Origin: Candidatus Competibacteraceae bacterium
Lineage (GTDB): Bacteria; Pseudomonadota; Gammaproteobacteria; Competibacterales; Competibacteraceae
NCBI GenBank assembly: GCA_016713505.1
Contig: JADJPA010000001.1
Location: 2,927,501 to 2,991,500 of the forward strand
Reading direction: 5' to 3'
Length of the DNA stretch: 64,000 bases
Positions within the stretch are counted from its first letter, which is position 1. The number at the start of each line of letters is the position of its first letter. The translations under genes and the position numbers were made by a program. Shown here piece after piece: positions 44,833-53,311 of the stretch. The notes below the pieces were generated by a model. It searched no databases. It worked only from the letters and a program-made list of their open reading frames with translations, and was not told where the DNA came from.

Positions 44833-46281
44833 TTAACCCACACTTCCTTCCAACTTCAACTCAATCAGCTTCTGCGCTTCAACCGCGAATTCCATCGGCA
44901 ATTCCTTGAATACTTCCTTGCAAAAACCATTGACGATCAAACTCACCGCATCCTCAGCGCTGATGCCGCGTTGCTTGCAATAAAAAAGCTGATCCTCACT
45001 GATTTTCGAGGTGCTGGCTTCATGCTCGACCTGCGCGGTCGGGTTCTGCACCTCGATATACGGGAAGGTATGCGCGCCGCAGCGGTCGCCCATCAGCAGC
45101 GAATCGCATTGCGAATGATTGCGGGCGTTTTCGGCGGTCGGCAGGATTTTTACCAATCCCCGATACGCATTCTGGCCATGACCGGCGGAAATGCCCTTGG
45201 AAACGATGGTGCTACGGGTGTTCTTGCCCATGTGGATCATCTTGGTGCCGGTATCGGCCTGCTGATAATCGCGGGTTAAAGCCACCGAATAGAACTCGCC
45301 GACCGAGTTTTCACCGCGCAGGATGCAACTCGGATATTTCCAGGTGATCGCCGAACCCGTTTCCACCTGCGTCCAGGAAATCTTGGAATCGCGGCCCTTG
45401 CACAACCCGCGCTTGGTCACGAAGTTGTAAATGCCGCCCTTACCGTTCGCATCGCCCGGATACCAGTTCTGCACCGTCGAATATTTAATGGTGGCGTTGT
45501 TCAGCGCCACCAGTTCCACTACGGCCGCATGTAGTTGATTTTCATCGCGCATCGGCGCGGTGCAGCCTTCGAGATACGACACCGATGCGCCCTCGTCGGC
45601 AATGATTAGGGTGCGCTCGAACTGGCCGGTGTTGCTGGCGTTGATGCGGAAATAGGTGGACAATTCCATCGGGCAGCGCACGCCCGGCGGGATGTAGACG
45701 AAGGAACCATCCGAGAATACCGCCGAATTCAGCGTCGCATAAAAATTATCCCGATACGGCACCACCGAACCGAGATACTTTTTCACCAGATCGGGATGCT
45801 CGCGCACCGCCTCGGAAAACGAACAAAAGATGATCCCTTGTTCGGCCAACTTGCCTTTATAGCTGGTCGCCACCGACACCGAATCGAACACCGCGTCAAC
45901 CGCCACGCCCGCCAGAATGGCTTGCTCGGCCAGCGGAATGCCGAGCTTTTCATAGGTGCGGCGCAATTCCGGGTCGATCTCGTCCAAGCTCTTCGGACCG
46001 TCGCCTTTTTGCTTGGGCGCGGCGTAATAGGAAATCGCCTGATAGTCGATGGGCGGATAATGGACCCGCGCCCAGGTCGGCTCTTCCTGCGTCAACCAGA
46101 AGCGGAAGGCTTCCAGCCGCCATTCCAGCAGCCAGTCCGGCTCTTCCTTCTTGGCCGAAATCAAGCGAATCACGTCCTCGTTCAACCCCGGCGGCACGGT
46201 TTCCTGTTCGATGTCGGTCACGAAGCCATACTTGTAATCGCTGGCGGCGAGGCGTTCGAGGGCTTGAGTGCTGTCGCTCAT
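44833..46281 (-). CDS. sufB: SUF scaffold subunit SufB
   Basis: 482 residues. Family motifs include YGFVTDIEQETVPPGLNEDV, IPPGVRCPMELSTYFRINA and LEGCTAPMRDENQLHAAVVE. SEDQLFYCKQRGISAEDAVS and LIVNGFCKEVF follow. SufB carries the nascent cluster and, with SufC and SufD, forms the scaffold. It is the first structural gene after the Rrf2 regulator. About 1.5 kb of accessory genes now separate it from sufC. Confidence 0.96.
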   Translation of the reverse strand: MSDSTQALERLAASDYKYGFVTDIEQETVPPGLNEDVIRLISAKKEEPDWLLEWRLEAFRFWLTQEEPTWARVHYPPIDYQAISYYAAPKQKGDGPKSLDEIDPELRRTYEKLGIPLAEQAILAGVAVDAVFDSVSVATSYKGKLAEQGIIFCSFSEAVREHPDLVKKYLGSVVPYRDNFYATLNSAVFSDGSFVYIPPGVRCPMELSTYFRINASNTGQFERTLIIADEGASVSYLEGCTAPMRDENQLHAAVVELVALNNATIKYSTVQNWYPGDANGKGGIYNFVTKRGLCKGRDSKISWTQVETGSAITWKYPSCILRGENSVGEFYSVALTRDYQQADTGTKMIHMGKNTRSTIVSKGISAGHGQNAYRGLVKILPTAENARNHSQCDSLLMGDRCGAHTFPYIEVQNPTAQVEHEASTSKISEDQLFYCKQRGISAEDAVSLIVNGFCKEVFKELPMEFAVEAQKLIELKLEGSVG

Positions 46282-46312
46282 GAGTCGGAATCCTGTGGCT
46301 GAATGCGGCGGC

Positions 46313-46789
46313 TCAAATCGGATGGCCGGCGGTGTTGGCGGTGGCGGTGTGGTGCAAGGGGTAAAAATGCACCGGTCGCGGCGGATCGGGCCGGCTCATC
46401 TCCAACAAACTGATGCTTTGCAACGCGACGTTGATCGCCTGATTGATGCGCGGCCAATGTCCGCTGACCTCGCAGTGTTCTAACCGCGAACAGCCGTCGT
46501 GATGGTCCCCGCTGCACTCGGTGATGGCGATGGGGCCTTCCAGCGCGCCGATGATGTCGGCGGCGGTGATGGCGGCCGGCGGCCGCGCCAGACTGTAGCC
46601 GCCTTGCGCGCCGCGCTGCGAAACCAGCAAACCGGCCCGCGCCAGGGTTTTCAAGATCTTGCTGACCATCGGCAACGGCAGCCGGCGCTGCTGCGCCAGT
46701 GCGGCGGCGCTATACGCTTGACCGTCGGTTTGTGCCAGATAAGTCATCAGCAAAATTCCGTAGTCGGCTTCCCGAGTGATTCGGATCAT
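46313..46789 (-). CDS. sufR: Rrf2-family regulator of the suf operon
   Basis: 158 residues from the ATG at 46,789 (MIRITREADYGILLMTYLAQ). The winged helix covers residues 1-80 (LPLPMVSKILKTLARAGLLV, GGYSLARPPAAIT). Three cysteines (TECSGDHHDGCSRLEHC) are spaced as in IscR-like [Fe-S] sensors. It probably represses sufB-sufT when its cluster is loaded. It reads into sufB with a 31-base gap. The C-terminal tail is longer than in IscR. Similar to the regulators of Xanthomonas-type suf operons. Confidence 0.88.
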   Translation of the reverse strand: MIRITREADYGILLMTYLAQTDGQAYSAAALAQQRRLPLPMVSKILKTLARAGLLVSQRGAQGGYSLARPPAAITAADIIGALEGPIAITECSGDHHDGCSRLEHCEVSGHWPRINQAINVALQSISLLEMSRPDPPRPVHFYPLHHTATANTAGHPI

Positions 46790-46809
46790 GGACGCTCCGT
46801 GCGGCTCGT

Positions 46810-46831
46810 CTAATCTGTACTTGATTAGTAC
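46810..46831. promoter_or_regulatory. Probable operator of the suf regulator
   Basis: Two nested dyads overlap: CTAATC-N7-GATTAG (46,810-46,828) and GTACT-N5-AGTAC (46,817-46,831). They lie 21-42 bases before the regulator ATG, close to a TATAGT box. This is the expected place for autorepression by an Rrf2 protein. Confidence 0.55.
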
Positions 46832-46946
46832 TATATGAAAATAGAATAGTTCCAAACGCGGGGTTTGCCAAGGGGCGCGGGTTTGTTCGACTGCGTTCCT
46901 AGGAAGTTTTTTACTTTAAACTGCGCTAAAAAGTGCGAGGAAACTC

Positions 46947-46991
46947 ATGCCGCGCCAGAAAGTCGCCGAGGCGTGGAAGACGCTAAATTAA
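46947..46991 (+). other. Short ORF with good ribosome binding site upstream of yihY2
   Basis: GAGGAAACTC-ATG starts a 14-codon frame (MPRQKVAEAWKTLN) ending 33 bases before the second YihY gene. It may be a leader peptide or a relic of a gene start. Confidence 0.25.
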
Positions 46992-47024
46992 ATAATAAAT
47001 TCAATATCATATTAATAAATCATC

Positions 47025-48347
47025 ATGCCTGATAGTCATTCCTTAATCGACCAGTGGCATCGGCGGGTCTTTGAGGACGATCACACCGATCGGTCCCGCC
47101 TTTATCGGCTCGGGATTTTTCTCGCCCGGTTGGTCCACGGCATCGCGCTCAAATTTCTCGACGGCCAGCTCAACAAACAGGCCAGCAGCTTGGCTTACAC
47201 CACCTTGCTGTCGCTGGTGCCGCTGCTGGCGGTCACTTTTTCGGTGCTCAAGGGGTTCGGCGTGCAAAACCAGCTCGAACCCACGTTGATGAGCTATCTG
47301 GAGCCGATGGGCCAACCGGGTCTAGAAGCGGGCGCTAAAATTCTCGATTTTGTCAATAACCTACAAGTGGGCGTTCTGGGATCGTTGGGCATCGCGCTCT
47401 TGTTTTACACGGTGCTCAGCTTGCTGCAAAAAATCGAGGAGGCGTTCAATCAAATTTGGCGGACACCCCTTGGTCGGAGTTGGACGCGGCGCTTCAGCGA
47501 CTATCTCAGCGTCATTCTGGTGGGGCCGGTTTTTATCTTCGCCGGTCTTGGCATCAGCGTATCGGCGTTGGACAACGAATGGGTCCAGCGCCTGGCGGCT
47601 ATCGAGCCCTTCGGCCTACTCATCTTCGGATTGGGGCGGCTGATACCTTATCTGCTGATCTGTCTGACCTTTGCGTTCATGTACGGCTTTCTCACCAACA
47701 CCCGCGTGCGGGTGCCGCCGGCGTTGATCGGCGGGTTTTTCGCGGGCGTGCTCTGGTTCGCGACCGGCCTGATTTTCGCTAATTTCGTGGCCAATTCTTC
47801 CAGTTATTCGGCGATTTACTCAGGATTTGCCGCTGCGGTACTGTTTATGATTTGGGTGAACATCGGTTGGTTGATCGTCTTGGTGGGCGCGCAGGTCGCT
47901 TGTTACTGGCAAAATCCCCATTGGTTGCTGCCGCGGTCGATCGAAGGCAAAACGAGCGCCAGCGAACAAACCGCGCTGGCGCTGACGATCATGCTGCTGG
48001 TCGGCGATGCCCATTACCACCGCGAGCCGCTGTGGAGTTTGGACCGACTGGCGGTTCAATGTGAGGGGGCGCCGCGCGAAACGGTGGCCGAGATCGTGAG
48101 CGCGCTTGAGGAGAAAGGGCTGATCGTCGCCAGCAACCACCAGCCGCCGGTGTATCTGCCCGCCAACGATATCGGCGCCATCCAGTTGCGAGATATCGTG
48201 ATGGCGATGCGAGAGGAGGGCGATAAGAGCAAACAGTCCGATACCGTCCGCGACATCATGAATCGGATCGACGCCGCAATCGAGCAAACTTTGAAAGATA
48301 AGACGTTGAAGGATATCGTGCTGGTCGAAGGGAAAAGCGAAGCCTAA
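47025..48347 (+). CDS. YihY family inner-membrane protein, long form
   Basis: 440 residues. The membrane domain (residues about 35-290) has the family motifs LNKQASSLAYTTLLSLVPLL, LLQKIEEAFNQIWRTP and AVLFMIWVNIGWLIVLVGAQ. A cytoplasmic C-terminal winged-helix-like region follows (ESLWSLDRLAVQ-like, EIVSALEEKGLIVASNHQPP). The protein is the YihY type with a regulatory tail, unlike the shorter paralogue at 2,891. No strong ribosome binding site is visible before the ATG. The transported or bound substrate is not known. Confidence 0.9.
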   Translation: MPDSHSLIDQWHRRVFEDDHTDRSRLYRLGIFLARLVHGIALKFLDGQLNKQASSLAYTTLLSLVPLLAVTFSVLKGFGVQNQLEPTLMSYLEPMGQPGLEAGAKILDFVNNLQVGVLGSLGIALLFYTVLSLLQKIEEAFNQIWRTPLGRSWTRRFSDYLSVILVGPVFIFAGLGISVSALDNEWVQRLAAIEPFGLLIFGLGRLIPYLLICLTFAFMYGFLTNTRVRVPPALIGGFFAGVLWFATGLIFANFVANSSSYSAIYSGFAAAVLFMIWVNIGWLIVLVGAQVACYWQNPHWLLPRSIEGKTSASEQTALALTIMLLVGDAHYHREPLWSLDRLAVQCEGAPRETVAEIVSALEEKGLIVASNHQPPVYLPANDIGAIQLRDIVMAMREEGDKSKQSDTVRDIMNRIDAAIEQTLKDKTLKDIVLVEGKSEA

Positions 48348-48419
48348 ACAGCGTGCCGGGCCGCGGGCTACACGTGTTTGCACCAACCCACAATGCGCGC
48401 GGGATGGGTGGCGCTGTGT

Positions 48420-49352
48420 TCAGCGCGAGTTTTCGTGATGGTGGCTATGGTGCGAGCCACCTAGCCAGCGCACGGTCCGGGTCATGGGTTCCGGTTGCAA
48501 GGTGGTGTGCCGGATCGCAAATTGGGCGATCAGCAGGGCGTGGCAGGCGTCGAGCACCGTTTCCCATTGCCGCAGATCCCGCACCACCAGATGCGCGGTC
48601 AACATGATTCGTTCCGGTCCCACGCTCCAGATGTGCAGGTCGTGGACCGAGGCGACGCCCGGCACGGTCGCCAACGCCTTCCCGACGGTTTCGGGCGCAA
48701 GCGTCGGGGGGACGCCTTCCATCAGGCCGCGCAGCGCCTCGCGCAGCAGGCGCAAGCTGGAAACCACGATCAACGCGCCGATACCGAGCGACAACAGCGG
48801 ATCGACCGGCGTCCAGCCGGTAACAGCGATTACGACGCCAGACAGTAGCGCGGCGACCGATCCCAGCAGATCGCCGAGCACATGCAGCAGCGCGGCGCGA
48901 GTGTTGAGATTACGCTCGCCGCGACCGAGCAGCCAGGCCACCAGAATGTTGAGTCCCAGCCCGATGGCGGCGACCAGCGAGACCGCCTCGCCGCTGACCG
49001 GCCGCGGGTCGTGCAGGCGTTGGATGGCGGAAACGCTCAGCCACAGCACCAGCACCAGTAAGGCGAGACTGTTGATTAGCGCCGCCAAAAATTCGGCCCG
49101 CCCGAAACCGTAGCTGTGCCGGGCCGACGCGGGCCGCCGCGCCAGCCACGCCGCGACCGCCGCCAAGCCCAGCGCGGCGGCATCGTTGACCATGTGGCCG
49201 GCGTCGGCGACCAGCGCCAGCGATCCCGCCCACCTGCCGACGGCCACCTCCACGCCGGCATATATCAGGGTCAGAGCAGTGGCAAGCCACAACGTATGAT
49301 CGGCGGCTTCACCGTGAGGATGAGGATGGGAACGCTCGTGACCGTGGCTCAC
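48420..49352 (-). CDS. Cation diffusion facilitator metal exporter
   Basis: 310 residues beginning with a His-rich segment (SHGHERSHPHPHGEAADH) from a GTG start. Six membrane helices follow. The two metal-site motifs VADAGHMVNDAAALGLA (HxxxD) and LLHVLGDLLGSVAALL (HxxxD) are present. The C-terminal cytoplasmic domain ends with a second His-rich tail (GGSHHSHHHENSR). The protein should export Zn or related divalent ions in exchange for protons. The trxC gene lies 22 bases upstream. Confidence 0.93.
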   Translation of the reverse strand: MSHGHERSHPHPHGEAADHTLWLATALTLIYAGVEVAVGRWAGSLALVADAGHMVNDAAALGLAAVAAWLARRPASARHSYGFGRAEFLAALINSLALLVLVLWLSVSAIQRLHDPRPVSGEAVSLVAAIGLGLNILVAWLLGRGERNLNTRAALLHVLGDLLGSVAALLSGVVIAVTGWTPVDPLLSLGIGALIVVSSLRLLREALRGLMEGVPPTLAPETVGKALATVPGVASVHDLHIWSVGPERIMLTAHLVVRDLRQWETVLDACHALLIAQFAIRHTTLQPEPMTRTVRWLGGSHHSHHHENSR

Positions 49353-49374
49353 TTGAGAGTGGTCCGCAACGCTT

Positions 49375-49812
49375 TCAAACCAAGCTCGCGCGGGTCCAGC
49401 GCACGATGTCCGCCACCCCCATCGCGCCCGCCTGCCGGGCCACTTCCCGGCCCCCTTGGAATAAAGCCAGCGTCGGGATGCTGCGGATGTTGTATTGCGC
49501 GCCCAAGCCCGGCTCGGCTTCAGTATCGACCTTGGCCAAGCGAATTTGCGGCTCCAGTTGCGCCGCCGCCTGGACGAAAGCCGGCGCCATCATCTTGCAG
49601 GGGCCGCACCAGGGCGCCCAGAAATCCACCAGTAAGGGGATGTCGTTGCGGGCGAGCTGCTGGGAGAAGGTGACGGTGGTAAGCTCGACCGGGTGGCCGG
49701 TGAACAGCGGTTGATGGCATTGGCCGCAGCTCGGTTGCTCGCCGAGCCGCCGGGCAGGCAAGCGATTGATCGCCTGGCAATGCGGGCAAACCAGATGCAG
49801 GGATTCAGGCAT
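49375..49812 (-). CDS. trxC: Thioredoxin 2
   Basis: 145 residues. The N-terminal zinc finger (LVCPHCQAINRLP, PSCGQCHQPLF) distinguishes thioredoxin 2 from thioredoxin 1. The redox active site is DFWAPWCGPCKMM. It reduces protein disulfides and is linked to oxidative stress. It lies between the CDF exporter and cbpM, all on the minus strand. Confidence 0.94.
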   Translation of the reverse strand: MPESLHLVCPHCQAINRLPARRLGEQPSCGQCHQPLFTGHPVELTTVTFSQQLARNDIPLLVDFWAPWCGPCKMMAPAFVQAAAQLEPQIRLAKVDTEAEPGLGAQYNIRSIPTLALFQGGREVARQAGAMGVADIVRWTRASLV

Positions 49813-49843
49813 GGGTATTCTCTCCGACCAGGAAAGCCACGCG

Positions 49844-50149
49844 CTAGCGCGGACTGGCTCGCCGCAAGCGGGCCCGCAAGCTGTCCAACTCTTCCAACAG
49901 ATCGGCGACCAGCGCGGCCAGTTCCGGCGCGGCGTCGAAATCGCGCTCTAGCCGATGGATGTGGCGGGCGCGCCAGAGTTCGCGGCGGCTGAAACGCCAT
50001 TCGCCGCCGCTGTCTTGATTGGACAGCAAGCCTTCCTCGACGTGAAGCCGCACCCACTCAGGTGCGACCGAGCAGACGCCCGCCAATTCCTCCAGGGTCA
50101 GGCAGGCTTCCTCAAGAAGGACGCCGGTCAAAATATCGTCATCGCGCAT
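49844..50149 (-). CDS. cbpM: Chaperone modulator CbpM
   Basis: 101 residues with the typical CbpM layout: LTLEELAGVCSVAPEWVRLH, a MerR-like helical fold, and WRFSRRELWRARHIHRLERD. CbpM binds the J domain of CbpA and inhibits it. Its start lies three bases after the cbpA stop. Confidence 0.9.
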   Translation of the reverse strand: MRDDDILTGVLLEEACLTLEELAGVCSVAPEWVRLHVEEGLLSNQDSGGEWRFSRRELWRARHIHRLERDFDAAPELAALVADLLEELDSLRARLRRASPR

Positions 50150-50152
50150 GGC

Positions 50153-51109
50153 TCAAGCCCTCGTCTCAGCGCGGGGGTCGAACGCCAGCTCGCGCGCCAT
50201 GGTTTCGTACAGTTCCCGCGCTCGCGGGGTCGCCGCCGCCGGCAGCACCACCTGAATATCGAGCAGCAAATCGCCGGGTGGCTCGCTGGGGATGCCCTTG
50301 CCGCGCACCCGCAATTGCCGGCCGCTCTGCGCGCCTTCTGGAATCCGTACCTTGAGCTGGCCGCCGTCGGGCAGATCGACCGGAACAACCGCGCCCAGCG
50401 CCGCTTCCCAGGGAGCCACCGGCAAGGTCAGGTACAGATTCCGCCCGTCCACCCGACAACGGGCGTGCGGTTTGAAATGGATTTCCAGCAGCAAATCGCC
50501 GGCTTGACCGTCGCCGTAGCCCGCGCTGCCCTGACCGGCCAGCCGGATCAGTTGGCCTTCGCGGACACCCTTCGGGATCTTGACGTTGAGGGTGCGGGTA
50601 TCGAGCGCGATCCGGCCTTTGTCGTCCAGTTTCGGCACGCGCAAGCTGATCTGGCGGGTCGTTCCATTGAAAGCGTCTTCCAAATCGAGCAGCGCCTCGG
50701 CGTGCTGGTCCTGGCCGCGCGCGTGGAAACCCGGCCCCGCCGCGCCAGTGCCCGCCGCGCCCGCTCGCCTGCCGAACAGTTCGGCGAAGAAGTCGCTGAA
50801 ATCGGCGGCTTCCGCTTGGGAATAACCCCGGCCGGACGCGGACTGAAAATCACCCTGCCAATCCGGCGGCGGCCGGAAATCCTGACCGGACTGGTAGCCT
50901 TGGCCGATTTGGTCGTAGGCGGTGCGCTTTTCCGGGTCCGAGAGTACGGTGTAAGCCTCGTTGACTTCTTTCATGCGCGCGTCGGCGTCTGCTTCCTTGG
51001 AAACGTCGGGATGGTATTGGCGGGCGAGTTTGCGGAACGCTTTCTTGATGTTCTCCGGCGTGGCGTCGCGGGCCACGCCTAGCGTTTGGTAATAGTCCTT
51101 GAAATCCAA
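50153..51109 (-). CDS. cbpA: Curved-DNA-binding J-domain protein CbpA
   Basis: 318 residues. I prefer a TTG at 51,109 because GGAGG precedes it by seven bases and the protein then starts MDFKDYYQTLGVARDATPEN. The J domain has RQYHPDVSKE (HPD), followed by a Gly/Phe region and the two beta-sandwich C-terminal domains (HARCRVDGRNLYLTLPVAPW, GKGIPSEPPGDLLLDIQVVL). It stimulates DnaK and binds bent DNA. CTTGAAA, resembling a heat-shock -35 box, lies at 51,202-51,208, without a convincing -10 partner. Confidence 0.92.
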   Translation of the reverse strand: MDFKDYYQTLGVARDATPENIKKAFRKLARQYHPDVSKEADADARMKEVNEAYTVLSDPEKRTAYDQIGQGYQSGQDFRPPPDWQGDFQSASGRGYSQAEAADFSDFFAELFGRRAGAAGTGAAGPGFHARGQDQHAEALLDLEDAFNGTTRQISLRVPKLDDKGRIALDTRTLNVKIPKGVREGQLIRLAGQGSAGYGDGQAGDLLLEIHFKPHARCRVDGRNLYLTLPVAPWEAALGAVVPVDLPDGGQLKVRIPEGAQSGRQLRVRGKGIPSEPPGDLLLDIQVVLPAAATPRARELYETMARELAFDPRAETRA

Positions 51110-51317
51110 GGGAGGCCCTCCTATCAACGGGATCGGTCAGCCGAAAGTCTCATTCCAACAATGTATGCGCCATTTCCTGGATATCAAGCGCTTGTCATTC
51201 CTTTCAAGCGGGAAATCGCGCGCGGTGAAACCGTCGGCGCGCTCTGTTTCATAGTAAGCTTGCCCGACGGTCTCCGACCGCCTGGCACGATCCTTCTACA
51301 TTGTCGAGGCTCCGAGT

Positions 51318-51923
51318 TTGCAGCGCGTTTTTATCTTTCTGATCGCGGGATGGTCCGGTTTTTTCGTGATGGCGATCGAGCTGCTAAGCGGGCGGATTCT
51401 CGCCCCTAATTTTGGTAACAGCATCTATGTCTGGGGCGGGGTGATTACCGTGTTCATGCTCGCCTTGTCGGTTGGTTACCTGCTGGGCGGTCGGCTGTCG
51501 CTGTACCAGCCGAGCTTGCGGCGGCTGGCCTTGCTGTTACTGTTGGCGTCCTTGACGACCAGCCCGGTGATTCTATTCGGCAATGCCGTGCTCGATGCGG
51601 TATTCGACCGGGTTAGCGATCCCCGGTACGGTTCGCTGTTGGCGGCGACTCTGTTCTTCTTCATTCCGACCGCCATCGCCGGCATGGTGTCGCCTTACGC
51701 GGTGCGCTTGCTGGTGCGCGATCCGCGCTCAAGCGGGCAGTTTGCCGGATTGCTGTATTTTTTTTCGACCTTCGGCAGCGCGGCGGGAACTATCCTGACC
51801 TCGTTCTATCTGGTGCTTTACTTTGAAATCCATCAAATTCTGGCCGGCCTCATCGGCGTTTCGCTGATTCTGGGCTCGCTCGCCACCGTCCTCGGAAACC
51901 GTGAAAATGCGTCCGGTCCCTAG
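51318..51923 (+). CDS. Membrane half of a spermidine-synthase-like protein
   Basis: 201 residues, starting with TTG (MQRVFIFLIAGWSGFFVMAI). About six membrane helices (SGRILAPNFGNSIYVWGGVI and FFFIPTAIAGMVSPYAVRLL) match the N-terminal membrane part of fused MFS/spermidine synthase proteins. The catalytic half is encoded separately by the next gene, which overlaps it by 23 bases. The function is unknown; it is probably a membrane partner of that protein. Confidence 0.8.
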   Translation: MQRVFIFLIAGWSGFFVMAIELLSGRILAPNFGNSIYVWGGVITVFMLALSVGYLLGGRLSLYQPSLRRLALLLLLASLTTSPVILFGNAVLDAVFDRVSDPRYGSLLAATLFFFIPTAIAGMVSPYAVRLLVRDPRSSGQFAGLLYFFSTFGSAAGTILTSFYLVLYFEIHQILAGLIGVSLILGSLATVLGNRENASGP

Positions 51924-52806
51924 CCTCAAGACATTGTTCGCGCTGTTCGCTTCGCTCATGGCCACCCATTCCACCGCAAGCAACGTCATCCATACCGAAA
52001 AGTCGCTGTATCGGAATATCCTCATTTATGAAGAAGGCGATCAACGGTGCATGAGTTTCAGCCAGCGGGATCAAAGCGCCCGCCAGACCTGCAAATCCCT
52101 GGACGATCCCAATCAGTTCGTCTTCACCTACACCAAGATGATGATGGGCGCGCTGTATCTCAATCCGAATCCCCGAAACGTCTTGATCATCGGGCTGGGC
52201 GGCGGCGTGCTGCCGATGGCGCTGGCGAAAATGTACCCTGACGCCGCCATCGACATCGTGGAAATCGATCCGGCGGTGGTCAAGGTCGCCAAGCAGTTCT
52301 TCGGTTTCGAGTCCGGCCAGCACCTCCACGTCATCGAGGAAGACGGGCGCGTGTTCGCCAAGCGCGCGGGCAAGGCCGGGCAACATTACGATTTGATCAT
52401 GTTGGACGCCTTCGATCATCAATACATCCCGGAGCATCTGCTGACTCAAGAATTTCTTTTTGAAATCAAAAATTTGCTGACTCCAGATGGCGTCCTGGCC
52501 GCGAACACCTTTTCGACCAGCCGGCTTTACGACCACGAATCGACCACTTATCAGTCGGTGTTCGGCGAGTTTTACAACCTTCGGGTGCAATATAAAAATC
52601 GCATCGTTCTCGCCAAGCTGGATGGTGTTCTCGCCCGTGACGCCATCGACCGTAACGCCGCCGCGCTGGAGGAGAAACTCAAACCGCTCGGCTTTGGCCG
52701 CGATTGGCTGTTGCCGCTGTTTTCGACCAAGCCCGATTGGAAAGCCGACGCCCGCATCCTGACCGATCAATATTCGCCGTCGAATTTGCTCAATAGTGTT
52801 TTTTAG
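51901..52806 (+). CDS. Spermidine-synthase-like methyltransferase-fold protein with N-terminal signal
   Basis: 301 residues from GTG at 51,901 or ATG at 51,907. The SAM/aminopropyl-binding core is VLIIGLGGGVLPMALAKMYP and DIVEIDPAVVKVAKQFFGFE. LIMLDAFDHQYIPEHLLTQE with a catalytic-style Asp follows. The N-terminus (LKTLFALFASLMATHSTASN) looks like a signal peptide, which is odd for a cytoplasmic polyamine enzyme. It suggests a periplasmic location or a membrane-anchored partner of the preceding gene. The substrate is not proved. The frame continues from the membrane gene. Confidence 0.8.
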   Translation: MKMRPVPSLKTLFALFASLMATHSTASNVIHTEKSLYRNILIYEEGDQRCMSFSQRDQSARQTCKSLDDPNQFVFTYTKMMMGALYLNPNPRNVLIIGLGGGVLPMALAKMYPDAAIDIVEIDPAVVKVAKQFFGFESGQHLHVIEEDGRVFAKRAGKAGQHYDLIMLDAFDHQYIPEHLLTQEFLFEIKNLLTPDGVLAANTFSTSRLYDHESTTYQSVFGEFYNLRVQYKNRIVLAKLDGVLARDAIDRNAAALEEKLKPLGFGRDWLLPLFSTKPDWKADARILTDQYSPSNLLNSVF

Positions 52807-52822
52807 CGGCGTCCGACCGACG

Positions 52823-53311
52823 CTATCGCCGTGCCGGCAGCAAAGTGCCGATGCGGTCCAGTTCAACTTTCAGGCGATTCCGATCATTTTTCAATTCGTT
52901 CAGCGGTAGCGCGAAGAACGCTTCGATGCGGGCGCGCAGTATCCGATAAGCTTGCATGAAGGCGGCGTCGATCTCGGCAGCGGTGCCGGTGGCGTGAGCT
53001 GGATCGTCTACCCCCCAATGCGTTCGCAGCACCGAGCCCAGATAGGTCGGACAGGTTTCGCCCGCCGCGCTGGCGCAGACCGTGATCACGATATCCGGCG
53101 TCACCGACAAAGAGTCCCAGGATTTGCTGCGATAGCCCTCGGTCGGGATGCTCTCGCGTTCCAGCAGAGCCAGCGAGCGCGGGTGAACTTTTCCGGCGGG
53201 ATGACTGCCGGCGCTCAACGCTTTCCAACCCGGTGGGGCCAGGTGATTGAAGGTGGCCTCTCCCAGGATCGAGCGGCATGAATTGCCGGTGCAGAGAAAC
53301 AAAACGTTCAT
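52823..53311 (-). CDS. arsC: Thioredoxin-type arsenate reductase / LMW phosphatase fold
   Basis: 162 residues from the ATG at 53,311. The active-site loop is FLCTGNSCRSILGEA (CX5R). DIVITVCASAAGETCP, with the second and third redox cysteines, follows. It reduces arsenate to arsenite using thioredoxin. The start overlaps the acr3 stop as ATGA. The upstream open frame is not part of the gene. It is the third gene of the ars operon. Confidence 0.93.
   Translation of the reverse strand: MNVLFLCTGNSCRSILGEATFNHLAPPGWKALSAGSHPAGKVHPRSLALLERESIPTEGYRSKSWDSLSVTPDIVITVCASAAGETCPTYLGSVLRTHWGVDDPAHATGTAAEIDAAFMQAYRILRARIEAFFALPLNELKNDRNRLKVELDRIGTLLPARR

Noticed and set aside
51160..51210. Heat-shock (sigma-32) promoter for cbpA
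   Set aside because: A CTTGAAA box is present but no CCCAT-like -10 box lies at the right distance, so I did not list it as a promoter.
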